From Lachnoclostridium phytofermentans ISDg (lineage in GTDB: Bacteria; Bacillota; Clostridia; Lachnospirales; Lachnospiraceae), in the NCBI RefSeq assembly GCF_000018685.1, contig NC_010001.1:1566001-1630000 (forward strand): DNA of 64,000 nucleotides, in the 5' to 3' direction. The first letter of the stretch is position 1. Each line of letters opens with the position of its first letter. The position numbers and the translations under genes were made by a program. Shown piece after piece: positions 18,256 to 26,416 of the stretch. The notes under the pieces are model-generated. The model was not told the origin of the DNA. It saw only the letters and a program-made list of their open reading frames with translations, and did no database searches.

Positions 18256-19329
18256 ATGCTACAGAGGAGTGAATGGAGTGGAGATTATGGCGACGTAAAG
18301 CCAATCGGAAGAACTTATTCTAAGGATGGAATTCGATGGCTTGCTTTATCAGGAAGTGGAATCGAGTTTATCTGCGAGACTGAATTGGTTGAAATCGCAA
18401 TTGTTTCCGATAGTTCTGTTCATGGACAGAATGGCACCGATTATGCAAGATTTGCGATGTATATCAATGAAGAACTTGTTTTTTGCGATACTTTAAGAGA
18501 AGAACAAAAAACAGTTAAAATCTTTGAAAGCATAGAGAAACAGGAGATTACGGTCCGTATTTTAAAGATATCGGAAGCGCCTCATTCCATGATTGGAATA
18601 GAAAAAATTATATTACATAGTGATATACCACCTAAGAAAACCGAGGATTTGGCACACAAAATCGAATTTATAGGAGATTCCATCACTTGTGGATATGGTG
18701 TTGATGCAGAAAGTGAATTAATACATTTTACAACAGCTACTGAAGATGTGACCAAAGCATATGCTTATCTGACTTCAAAAGCATTAAATAGTGATTATAG
18801 TATGGTATCGTATAGTGGTTATGGTATTGTAAGCGGATATACAGAGAATGATAAAAAGGATACGATTCAGATTGTACCAAAATACTATCAAAGTGTAGCC
18901 AGATGTTTTGGTACATTTAAAGACCTGCCGTTATTAGAGAATATTCCATGGGATTTTTCTAAGTATATCCCAGAACTTATAGTTATTAACCTTGGTACGA
19001 ATGATAATACTTATTGTAAGGATAAAACAAAACGTCACGAAGAATATCGAGACGAATATGTGAAATTTCTAAAGGTAGTGAGAGAAAAGAATATGGATGC
19101 AACTATATTATGTGCGTTAGGACTGATGGGTGCTAATCTATATCCAATGGTAGAAGAAGCAGTAGCCCTCTATCAAAGTGAAACGAAAGATGATAACATA
19201 GTTACCTTTCAGCTAACAGAGCAGGATAAGGCTGATGGCTATGGAGCAGATTGGCATCCAAGTAAAGTAGCACATCAAAAAGCTGCTAAGCAGTTGACAG
19301 AAGAGATTAAAAAGATTATGGGTTGGTAA
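18256..19329 (+). CDS. SGNH/GDSL acetyl esterase, CE2-like
   Basis: A 357-residue protein with an N-terminal jelly-roll-like domain (about residues 1-120) and a C-terminal SGNH hydrolase domain. Block I is FIGDSITCGYG (catalytic Ser, about residue 140), a glycine block lies near YSGYGI, block III is VINLGTNDNT and block V DWHPS (catalytic Asp and His, near residue 335). This order is that of carbohydrate esterase family 2, which deacetylates xylan, mannan or oligosaccharides. There is no signal peptide, so it probably deacetylates imported oligosaccharides in the cytoplasm. ATG 18256 follows AGAGGAGGAAA. It stands alone between a hairpin and a terminator. Confidence 0.88.
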   Translation: MLQRSEWSGDYGDVKPIGRTYSKDGIRWLALSGSGIEFICETELVEIAIVSDSSVHGQNGTDYARFAMYINEELVFCDTLREEQKTVKIFESIEKQEITVRILKISEAPHSMIGIEKIILHSDIPPKKTEDLAHKIEFIGDSITCGYGVDAESELIHFTTATEDVTKAYAYLTSKALNSDYSMVSYSGYGIVSGYTENDKKDTIQIVPKYYQSVARCFGTFKDLPLLENIPWDFSKYIPELIVINLGTNDNTYCKDKTKRHEEYRDEYVKFLKVVREKNMDATILCALGLMGANLYPMVEEAVALYQSETKDDNIVTFQLTEQDKADGYGADWHPSKVAHQKAAKQLTEEIKKIMGW

Positions 19330-19375
19330 TCATTTAGGTATTATGGCATCAGTTATAAAACTTAGTGTAGTGAAT

Positions 19376-19417
19376 AAAAAAATCAGTCATAGAATTTATC
19401 CATGACTGATTTTTTTC
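19376..19417. terminator. Bidirectional terminator
   Basis: AAAAAATCAGTCAT pairs with ATGACTGATTTTTT around an 11-base loop; A-tract and T-tract on either side allow use by the converging esterase and cyclophilin genes. Confidence 0.9.
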
Positions 19418-19435
19418 TAATTAGAGAAACATAAA

Positions 19436-19960
19436 TTATAGCTTTTCTGGCTCGTCGTATTCAACACCAAAAGTTTCAACTGTAACTTTCTTTAATTTCT
19501 GCTCTTCCAAAGGACGATCATTGTAATCAACCTTTGTCTCAGCAATCTTGTTCACAATATCCATACCTTCTGTTACTTTACCAAAAGCTGCGTATGCACC
19601 ATCAAGGTGTGGGGAATTTTTATGCATGATAAAGAACTGAGATCCTGCGGAGTTTGGACGCATGGAACGTGCCATGGATAAAACGCCTTCGGAATGCTTA
19701 AGATCATTGATAAATCCATTTTGTGCGAACTCACCGCGGATAGAATAGCCAGGACCACCCATACCGCTTCCTTCTGGACAACCACCCTGAATCATGAAGC
19801 CTTTAATTACACGATGGAAGATAAGGCCATCATAATAACCTTTCTTAATTAAAGATACAAAATTGTTTACGGATATTGGTGCGATTTCAGGATAAAGTTC
19901 AGCCTTAATCACATCACCGTTTTCCATTTCAAATGTAACAATAGGATTTTTTTCTGCCAT
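19436..19960 (-). CDS. Peptidyl-prolyl cis-trans isomerase, cyclophilin type
   Basis: A 174-residue cytoplasmic cyclophilin that speeds proline isomerisation during folding. The catalytic arginine motif FHRVIKGFMIQGG (about residues 49-61) and the substrate-groove residues in SAGSQFFIMH and LDGAYAAFGKV are intact, and no signal peptide is present. The length is typical of bacterial PpiB. ATG 19960 follows AAAAGGAG at six bases. A well-formed sigma-A promoter lies 39 bp upstream, and the gene appears to be transcribed alone. Confidence 0.95.
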   Translation of the reverse strand: MAEKNPIVTFEMENGDVIKAELYPEIAPISVNNFVSLIKKGYYDGLIFHRVIKGFMIQGGCPEGSGMGGPGYSIRGEFAQNGFINDLKHSEGVLSMARSMRPNSAGSQFFIMHKNSPHLDGAYAAFGKVTEGMDIVNKIAETKVDYNDRPLEEQKLKKVTVETFGVEYDEPEKL

Positions 19961-19998
19961 GATATTCTCCTTTTAATTTCTTATCAAAGTTCTTCGCT

Positions 19999-20027
19999 AT
20001 TATATCATATCTGAGTCGATTCCTCAA
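19999..20027 (-). promoter_or_regulatory. Sigma-A promoter of the cyclophilin gene
   Basis: On the minus strand TTGAGG, 17 bases, TATAAT, with TG one base before the -10 (TATGATATAAT). It ends about 20 bases before the ribosome site. Confidence 0.7.
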
Positions 20028-20116
20028 CCATATAGTTACAGGGTTACCAAGGCTTTCACCTCTATACATAGCAATCCTCAAGTTATGTATATGTAAGAAT
20101 TGAGAGTTAAAGCATT

Positions 20117-20141
20117 TCATGAATGTTCCAGTCATTCATGA
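20117..20141. repeat. Inverted repeat in the 20.0-20.4 kb spacer
   Basis: TCATGAATG (20117-20125) and CATTCATGA (20133-20141) are perfect complements around a 7-base loop. No T-run follows. It lies in the long regulatory spacer between the divergent cyclophilin gene and the 20.4-28.6 kb operon; purpose unknown. Confidence 0.5.
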
Positions 20142-20162
20142 TGAGACATGTCAAGAATATAA

Positions 20163-20179
20163 TGTATCAAAATGATACA
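20163..20179. promoter_or_regulatory. Upstream operator copy (TGTATCA-N3-TGATACA)
   Basis: A perfect 7-3-7 inverted repeat, about 160 bp upstream of a second, slightly degenerate copy at the transcription start of the operon. The distance would allow repression by DNA looping. The binding protein is unknown. Confidence 0.55.
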
Positions 20180-20290
20180 AACACATCGTAAAAGTGCACT
20201 AATCGTACACTGAAAATTATCGAATAGGTAAATATATATAAATATATTAAACAAAAAAACTATAAATAGGTCAAATTGCACAAATTTATA

Positions 20291-20319
20291 TTGAAATCCA
20301 TTCTGTTTTAGTATATTAT
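20291..20319 (+). promoter_or_regulatory. Sigma-A promoter of the cysteine/thiazoline operon
   Basis: TTGAAA (20291-20296), 17-base spacer, TATTAT (20314-20319). The predicted start site falls within the operator at 20323-20339, and the first gene begins 74 bp after the -10. Confidence 0.72.
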
Positions 20320-20322
20320 TAG

Positions 20323-20339
20323 TGTATCAAGTTGGTACA
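20323..20339. promoter_or_regulatory. Operator copy at the operon start site
   Basis: TGTATCA-AGT-TGGTACA, the same 7-3-7 layout as the copy at 20163 with two changes in the right arm. Its place on the transcription start is that of a repressor site. Confidence 0.58.
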
Positions 20340-20393
20340 GTGATAACTGAATAAAACAATTAGACAGAAAAGATAAGGAAAAGGTGAGAACAC

Positions 20394-21647
20394 ATGTACA
20401 AAAAAATGATTGATATTCTAAAAGCCGAACTTGTTCCTGCTTTAGGGTGTACAGAACCGATAGCAATAGCACTTGCCTCAGCAAAAGCCAGAGAGGTGCT
20501 TGGTGAGATGCCAGACGAACTTACTGTGGAATGCAGTTCTAATATAATCAAAAATGCCAAGAGTGTAGTCGTCCCTATGACAAAAAACCTAAAAGGCATT
20601 GAAGCAGCTGCTATCGTTGGTTTGATTGGCGGTGATGCAAACAAAAAACTGGAAGTGCTAACTACGGTAACAGAAGAGGATTTAGAAGAAACGAAACGTC
20701 TTTTAGCAACTGGATTTTGTCAAACAAAATTTCTTCAAACGACAGAGAAATTGCATATTATAGTACGTATGAAAAAAGGGGAGAACTCCTCTTTGGTTGA
20801 ATTAGTAAAAACACATACAGGGATAGCTCGCATTGAAAAAGATGGCGTTGTTACCTTTGAAGAAGAAATTGAAGACTGCGATGATAGTACTGTGGATTAC
20901 AGTGTCTTAAGTGTAGCGAGTATCTTAGACTTTGCTAATCAGGTAGATATAGAAGAAGTAAGACCAATCTTAGAAAGACAAATCGAATATAACACAAAGA
21001 TTGCAAAAGAAGGTCTTCGTAATACATATGGTGTCAATGTTGGCTCAACATTATTGGATGTTTACGGTGATGATGTAAAAATCAGAGCAAAGGCGATGCC
21101 GGCAGCAGGATCAGATGCAAGAATGAATGGATGTGAACTTCCTGTAATCATCAATTCAGGTAGTGGTAATCAGGGAATGACAGTATCTCTTCCAGTCATT
21201 GAATTTGGAAAGATGTTAGATGTAGAGGATGAAAAAATTCTAAGGGCCCTTATAATCAGTAATCTGATTGCAATATACCAAAAATCTGAAATTGGAAGAT
21301 TATCAGCTTATTGTGGGGCGGTAAGCGCAGCTGCAGGAGCAGGTGCAGGAATTACCTATCTATACGGTGGAAACGAAGAACAAATTAACCAGACTATCAT
21401 CAATACGCTAGCAAATGTATCAGGAATAGTTTGTGATGGGGCAAAGTCCTCCTGTGCAGCTAAGATTGCGTCTGCAGTAGATGCAGCAATTGTTGCTACA
21501 ATGATAAGTCTAAAGGGGAAAGGCTTTCTATCTGGCGATGGTATTGTAAAGGATACGATTCAAAAGACGATTGACGGAGTGGTAACTTTAGCAAAGGAGG
21601 GAATGCAGGAGACGGACGAAGTAATAGTAAAAATAATGTTAAACTAA
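20394..21647 (+). CDS. L-cysteine desulfidase-like protein (CyuA/YhaM, UPF0597)
   Basis: A 417-residue cytoplasmic enzyme of the serine-dehydratase-alpha-like family that includes archaeal L-cysteine desulfidase and E. coli CyuA. It is expected to bind a [4Fe-4S] cluster and turn L-cysteine into pyruvate, sulfide and ammonia. The N-terminal LGCTEPIAIALA (with conserved Cys, about residue 19), the central AAGSDARMNG and the cysteines in SAYCGAV and VCDGAKSSCAAK, likely cluster ligands, are all present. ATG 20394 follows AAAAGGTGAG. It is the first gene of a nine-gene operon with an amino-acid-type importer and a thiazoline hydrolase-like gene, which supports a sulfur amino acid substrate. Some family members may act on other beta-substituted amino acids. 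Confidence 0.88.
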   Translation: MYKKMIDILKAELVPALGCTEPIAIALASAKAREVLGEMPDELTVECSSNIIKNAKSVVVPMTKNLKGIEAAAIVGLIGGDANKKLEVLTTVTEEDLEETKRLLATGFCQTKFLQTTEKLHIIVRMKKGENSSLVELVKTHTGIARIEKDGVVTFEEEIEDCDDSTVDYSVLSVASILDFANQVDIEEVRPILERQIEYNTKIAKEGLRNTYGVNVGSTLLDVYGDDVKIRAKAMPAAGSDARMNGCELPVIINSGSGNQGMTVSLPVIEFGKMLDVEDEKILRALIISNLIAIYQKSEIGRLSAYCGAVSAAAGAGAGITYLYGGNEEQINQTIINTLANVSGIVCDGAKSSCAAKIASAVDAAIVATMISLKGKGFLSGDGIVKDTIQKTIDGVVTLAKEGMQETDEVIVKIMLN

Positions 21648-21694
21648 GAAGCACAAAGAAAACTAAAATGAAATGTTAGAAAGGGACGAGGTAT

Positions 21695-22855
21695 ATGAGA
21701 AAATTAAAAAGAGTATTTGGGTTGATTTCATTAGTGGCTATTGTAGTTTCAAGTATGACGGGGTGTGGAAACAAAGGAAAAACAACATCGGGGGATAGTT
21801 CTAGTGCAGAAACCATCAAAATAGCTGTAGCAGGACCAATGACTGGCGATAATGCAGAATATGGTATAGGATTTACCAATGCAGCAAAGATGATGGCAGA
21901 TGAATGGAATAAAAAAGGCGGAGTATTAGGAAAACAGATTAAAATCGTACAGTACGATGATAAAAATTCCTCAGAAGAAGCAGCAACCATTGCTCAAAAG
22001 ATCGTCAGTGAGGGTGATATTGCAGGTGTTATCGGACATTTCTCTTCTGGTGTATGTTTAACAGCAGCACCAATTTATCAAGAGAATAAATTGGTTGAGA
22101 TCTCTCCTTCCGCATCTCATCCAGACTATAGTTTAGTGGGTGATTACATATTTAGAAATAATACGGTTATCAGCGCCGAGGCAGCAGCAAGTATTGATAT
22201 CGCAGTGAATGACCTTGGAAAGAAGAAAATTGGTATTATTTCTATTAAGACAGACTGGGGAACAAACACGTCAAAGATTATCAAAGAGTTAGTTGAAAAA
22301 CTTGGTATAGATGGTGTTTCTATCGTAGCACATGAAGAAGTAGTAGAAGGGTCTGATGACTATAGCCCAGCAATCACAAAATTAAATCAGGCAGGAGCCG
22401 ATGTAGTAATCTGCGCTGGTATGTACAATCTTGTAGCTCCTGTTGCAAAGCAATATAAGCAGATTAATCCTGATATTAAGGTAGTTGGTTTCTCTAATTC
22501 ATATAGCCAACAATTAATCGAACTTGGCGGCTTAGCAATAGAAGGTGTATGTTTCCCAGTTATCTTCTTCTCTGAATCTAAGGATGAAAAGATAAAAAAC
22601 TATGTTAGTGCTTTTGAAAAAGAATTTGGTAACAAACCAAGTGCTTTAACTTCACAAGCTTATGACTCCGTTGGTATGTTATTATCTGCAATTGAAAAAG
22701 CAGGTTCCACAGATAAAGAAGCTGTTCGAAATGCATTAGCAGAGGTAGATTATGAAGGTGTAACAGGTCAGACGAAGTTTGATGAAAATGGTAATGTAAA
22801 TAAGCAATTTGTTAAAGTAACAATTCAAGGTGGAAAATTTGTAAAGATGAACTAG
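21695..22855 (+). CDS. Branched-chain-amino-acid-type substrate-binding lipoprotein
   Basis: A 386-residue surface lipoprotein of the LivJ/Peripla_BP_6 type. The signal sequence ends in the lipobox MTGC (Cys at about residue 25). The mature part starts IKIAVAGPMTGDNAEYG and has the family's SSGVCLTAAPIYQENKLVEISPSAS stretch, where ligand alpha-carboxylate and amino groups usually bind. It feeds the permease and ATPase genes that follow. The family takes up leucine, but also amides, aromatic acids and urea, so the real ligand must be judged from the operon, which points to a sulfur amino acid or its adduct. A strong hairpin follows the gene. Confidence 0.92.
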   Translation: MRKLKRVFGLISLVAIVVSSMTGCGNKGKTTSGDSSSAETIKIAVAGPMTGDNAEYGIGFTNAAKMMADEWNKKGGVLGKQIKIVQYDDKNSSEEAATIAQKIVSEGDIAGVIGHFSSGVCLTAAPIYQENKLVEISPSASHPDYSLVGDYIFRNNTVISAEAAASIDIAVNDLGKKKIGIISIKTDWGTNTSKIIKELVEKLGIDGVSIVAHEEVVEGSDDYSPAITKLNQAGADVVICAGMYNLVAPVAKQYKQINPDIKVVGFSNSYSQQLIELGGLAIEGVCFPVIFFSESKDEKIKNYVSAFEKEFGNKPSALTSQAYDSVGMLLSAIEKAGSTDKEAVRNALAEVDYEGVTGQTKFDENGNVNKQFVKVTIQGGKFVKMN

Positions 22856-22874
22856 GCTAGATAGACAAGAAAGG

Positions 22875-22927
22875 GGGGCTGGCAAAAAGGAATAGTTTGT
22901 TATATACCTATGGTTTTGCTAAGCCCC
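22875..22927 (+). promoter_or_regulatory. Intercistronic hairpin between binding protein and permease genes
   Basis: GGGGCT-GGCAAAA (22875-22887) pairs with TTTTGCT-AAGCCCC (22914-22927) with one small bulge. No T-run follows. Such hairpins behind substrate-binding-protein genes usually protect the upstream mRNA or attenuate read-through, giving excess binding protein over permease. Confidence 0.65.
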
Positions 22928-22941
22928 ATAAAGGTGAATAA

Positions 22942-23817
22942 ATGATTGGACAACAGATATTTAATGGCCTAACGCTTGGAATGTGTTATGCACTGCTCGC
23001 AGTTGGTTATTCCTTAGTATTTGGCATATTGCGTCTGGTAAACTTTTCTCACGGTTCCATATATGCCTTTGGTGCTCACACGGCTCTTTTGCTTGTCAGT
23101 ATGAATTTAGGAATAGTTCCAGCAGTTTTACTTAGTTTGGTATTCACCGGATTATTAGGCGTATTAATTGATAAAACTGCGCTCGAACCTTTGCGTAAAA
23201 AGAATTCAATTCCAATAGCGTCCCTTATCACAACAATTGGTATTTCTAATATAATTCAGAATTTATTAACTGTTTTTTTTGGTAGTGAGAAAAAAGCTTT
23301 CCCAGCACTTTTTAATTTCGGTGTTATTTCTATCGGAAATATTCAAATTACATGGACACAGATTTGCATCTGCATCGTATCCTTAGGACTGATGTTACTT
23401 CTTGTTCTTGTAGTAAAGAAGACTAAGATTGGGCTTGCGATGCGTGGCTGTGAGCAAAATCCAAAAGCAGCTAATCTTATGGGTGTTAATGTTAATTTTG
23501 TAATTTCATTTACTTTCTTTCTCGGTGGAGTTTCTGCAGCGATAGCAGGGGCCTTAATCAGTGGGTATTACCAGATTGTATATCCTAACATGGGATATAT
23601 GGCAGGATTAAAAGCGTTTGCAGCAGCAGTACTTGGTGGTATCGGTAGCATTCCGGGAGCATTAGTTGGTGGTTTGTTAGTAGGTGTATCTGAGAGTATG
23701 GCAGCAACTTTCCTTGGTTCTACCTATAGAGACTGTATGGCGTTTGTTATTTTAATTATTGTGCTAATTGTAAGACCTAACGGCTTATTTGGCAAGAAAG
23801 GTATAACAAAGGTATAA
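22942..23817 (+). CDS. ABC importer permease, LivH type
   Basis: A 291-residue inner-membrane permease with about eight hydrophobic segments. It carries the LivH hallmarks GMCYALLAVGYSLVFGILRLVNFSHG near the N-terminus, the coupling-helix region MRGCEQNPKAANLMGVN (about residues 168-184) and AVLGGIGSIPGALVGG. It works as a heterodimer with the LivM-like protein encoded next. ATG 22942 follows AAGGTG. It stands 4 bp before livM. Confidence 0.93.
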   Translation: MIGQQIFNGLTLGMCYALLAVGYSLVFGILRLVNFSHGSIYAFGAHTALLLVSMNLGIVPAVLLSLVFTGLLGVLIDKTALEPLRKKNSIPIASLITTIGISNIIQNLLTVFFGSEKKAFPALFNFGVISIGNIQITWTQICICIVSLGLMLLLVLVVKKTKIGLAMRGCEQNPKAANLMGVNVNFVISFTFFLGGVSAAIAGALISGYYQIVYPNMGYMAGLKAFAAAVLGGIGSIPGALVGGLLVGVSESMAATFLGSTYRDCMAFVILIIVLIVRPNGLFGKKGITKV

Positions 23818-23821
23818 GGGC

Positions 23822-24895
23822 ATGAATGGAAAAGAACGCAAAGAAAACAAAAGTCAGTCAGTAAAGAAAAATTTTGTTTATTACATAGAATATAATGTGA
23901 ATCTTTATAAAGTTCCGCTTGCTATCCTTTGTGGAGTATTACTCTTAGTGTTTCCAAAGATAATCTCGGACCGTTATATTTTAACGATTTCTGTAAAAAT
24001 TGGTATCTATATCATGTTGGCGCTAGGCCTTAATATCTTGGTTGGATACACAGGATTAGTATCCTTAGGACATGCAGGTTTCGTAGCAATTGGAGCCTAT
24101 ACAGCATCACTTTTGGCAACCAAATTAGGATTTGGATTTTTCCTATCCATCCTCGTTGGTATGGTAGTAGCAGCATTAGCGGGACTTTTGCTTGGATTAC
24201 CAACGTTACGATTATCAGGAACGTATCTTTCCATTGTAACACTGGGGTTTGGTGAAATTGTTAAAACCATTGCAATGAACTGGGATTCAGTAACGAATGG
24301 TACTCTTGGTGTTAAGAATATCCCTAGTCCCAAGCTTTTCGGGATTAAGTTAACCATTGCAAATCACGGACTTTATTATTTAATGTTAGCAATGCTACTC
24401 ATCGTTACAGTATTTTGCTATTTAGTTTATAAATCACGTACTGGTAGAGCATTCTTAGCAATCAAAACGGATGAAATGGCCGGTACTATGATGGGGATTA
24501 ACGTTACCTATTATAAGGTATTAGCATTTGTGTTATCCGCTGTGATTAGTGCTGTAGCAGGTGCTTTATATGCAACATTAATTGGATATATTGATCCGAA
24601 TACATTTACATTTGATGTTTCAACCTTAATTTTAAGTATTGTGATCTTAGGTGGTATGGGGACGATACGAGGCATGTTTGTAGGTGCTTTGATATTAATC
24701 TCTTTTCCTGAAGTATCAAGATCTTTAATGGATTACCGTTTCGTAGTATATGGACTTATTTTGATTCTTATGATGAGGTTCCGCCCACAAGGTCTACTAG
24801 GCTGGCGATCGCAGATTCCATATAGATTATCTAAGAATGTAAAGAAGCAGCTAGAAATAGATGCGAATCAATATCAGGAAAGTAGCAGTCTATAG
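23822..24895 (+). CDS. ABC importer permease, LivM type
   Basis: A 357-residue permease with a hydrophilic N-terminal extension of about 25 residues, then about nine membrane segments. LNILVGYTGLVSLGHAGFVAIGAYTA and the coupling segment IKTDEMAGTMMGIN are family-typical, as is VILGGMGTIRGMFVGALIL. It pairs with the preceding LivH-like subunit. The start codon 23822 lies 4 bp after the livH stop, with AAAGG ten bases upstream; the closest AAGGG is too near to act. Confidence 0.92.
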   Translation: MNGKERKENKSQSVKKNFVYYIEYNVNLYKVPLAILCGVLLLVFPKIISDRYILTISVKIGIYIMLALGLNILVGYTGLVSLGHAGFVAIGAYTASLLATKLGFGFFLSILVGMVVAALAGLLLGLPTLRLSGTYLSIVTLGFGEIVKTIAMNWDSVTNGTLGVKNIPSPKLFGIKLTIANHGLYYLMLAMLLIVTVFCYLVYKSRTGRAFLAIKTDEMAGTMMGINVTYYKVLAFVLSAVISAVAGALYATLIGYIDPNTFTFDVSTLILSIVILGGMGTIRGMFVGALILISFPEVSRSLMDYRFVVYGLILILMMRFRPQGLLGWRSQIPYRLSKNVKKQLEIDANQYQESSSL

Positions 24896-24918
24896 GTGGA
24901 AGGAGGGAAGAAAACATT

Positions 24919-25689
24919 ATGGCTTATTTACAAGTGAATGGCATTACAAAGAGATTTGGAGGTATTGTCGCCGTTGATAAGGTCAGCTTTGAAGTTAACG
25001 AAGGAGAAATTGTTAGTATTATCGGACCAAATGGTGCTGGAAAAACAACAATATTCAATATGTTAACTGGTGTCTATACCATAGATGAGGGTGAGATTAT
25101 ATTCGATGGCTGCGCAATCCATAATCATAAACCTCAGGAAGTTGTGAAAGCTGGTATTTCGAGAACTTTCCAAAACATCCGCTTATTCCAGGACCTTCGA
25201 GTAGTTGAGAATGTATTAGTTGGCACTCACATTAAGACAAAATATAGTTTTCTTGATTCTGTGTTACGTACGAGAAGATTTCGTGGAGAGGAAGATGAGA
25301 AAGTACTGACTGCAATTCGAATTCTTAAGTCCATAGGGCTAGATGATCGCAGGGATGATTATGCGCAGAATCTTCCTTACGGAGACCAAAGAAAATTAGA
25401 AATCGCAAGAGCAATAGCAACTGGAGCGAAGGTACTTTTGTTAGACGAACCGGCAGCAGGTATGAATCCACAAGAATCTGCGGAACTTCTTCAGTTTATC
25501 AGAAGCTTGCAAAAACAGGGTTATACCATTATTTTAATTGAGCATGATATGAGCGTAGTTATGAATATATCGGACCGTATTTATGTTATTGACCACGGAA
25601 AACCAATTGCACATGGTTTACCAAAGGAAATTGCTAATAATGAAAAGGTAATTGAAGCTTACTTAGGAGGTGTTAGTACCGGTGCTTAA
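24919..25689 (+). CDS. ABC importer ATP-binding protein, LivG type
   Basis: A 256-residue ATPase with Walker A GPNGAGKTT (about residues 38-46), Q loop ISRTFQNIRLFQ, the LivG-type signature LPYGDQRKLEIARAIATG, Walker B VLLLDEPAAGMNP and switch histidine in IEHDMSVV. These forms are specific for the LivG side of HAAT-family importers. It overlaps the LivF-type gene by 8 bp. Powers uptake together with the next subunit. Confidence 0.94.
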   Translation: MAYLQVNGITKRFGGIVAVDKVSFEVNEGEIVSIIGPNGAGKTTIFNMLTGVYTIDEGEIIFDGCAIHNHKPQEVVKAGISRTFQNIRLFQDLRVVENVLVGTHIKTKYSFLDSVLRTRRFRGEEDEKVLTAIRILKSIGLDDRRDDYAQNLPYGDQRKLEIARAIATGAKVLLLDEPAAGMNPQESAELLQFIRSLQKQGYTIILIEHDMSVVMNISDRIYVIDHGKPIAHGLPKEIANNEKVIEAYLGGVSTGA

Positions 25690-26389
25690 AGTAGAAAAGT
25701 TACATACCTATTATGGAAATATACACGCTCTTAAGGGGATAGACCTTGAGGTAAACAAGGGAGAAATCGTTTCTCTGATTGGTAGTAACGGTGCTGGAAA
25801 GTCAACCTTACTAAGCACTATTACAGGCATCGCAAAGGCACAAAGCGGTACCATTACCTTTAAGGGAAATAACATAACTAATACAGCTCCTTATCATATT
25901 ACAAAAACGGGAATTAGTATCTCTCCAGAAGGACGTGAAGTATTCCCAAGTTTAACGGTAGAAGAGAACTTGAGACTTGGAGCTTACATTGTAAATGATA
26001 AGAAAAAGATAGCAGAAGGTTATGAACGTGTCTATGAGCTATTTCCAAGGCTGAAGGAAAGATATAAACAAAGTGCAGGTACAATGTCTGGTGGTGAGCA
26101 GCAGATGTTAGCGATTGGACGTGCTTTAATGAGTAATCCAGAATTGCTTTTATTGGATGAGCCATCTTTAGGACTTGCACCCAACATCGTATTACAGATC
26201 TTTGACTTAATAAAATCAATCAACTCACAAGGGGTTACTACCCTATTGATTGAACAAAATGCCAATATGGCACTTAGTGTATCAAATCGTGCTTATGTAC
26301 TTGAAAATGGTGTGGTATCCATGTCAGGCGATGCCAAAGAAATCGCAGCAGATCCTAGAGTAAGAAAAGCATATTTGGGTCATGCATAA
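25682..26389 (+). CDS. ABC importer ATP-binding protein, LivF type
   Basis: A 235-residue ATPase. GTG 25682 is taken as start because AGGAGG (25665-25670) is 11 bases upstream and the protein then begins (M)LKVEKLHTYYGNIHALKGI like LivF proteins; an earlier in-frame GTG at 25670 coincides with the ribosome site. Walker A GSNGAGKST, signature MSGGEQQMLAIGRAL, Walker B LLLLDEPSLGLAP and LIEQNANMAL (switch-loop region) are present. It completes a full five-gene importer. Confidence 0.93.
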   Translation: MLKVEKLHTYYGNIHALKGIDLEVNKGEIVSLIGSNGAGKSTLLSTITGIAKAQSGTITFKGNNITNTAPYHITKTGISISPEGREVFPSLTVEENLRLGAYIVNDKKKIAEGYERVYELFPRLKERYKQSAGTMSGGEQQMLAIGRALMSNPELLLLDEPSLGLAPNIVLQIFDLIKSINSQGVTTLLIEQNANMALSVSNRAYVLENGVVSMSGDAKEIAADPRVRKAYLGHA

Positions 26390-26416
26390 CACGAAAGGAA
26401 AGGAATGGAGGTAAAT

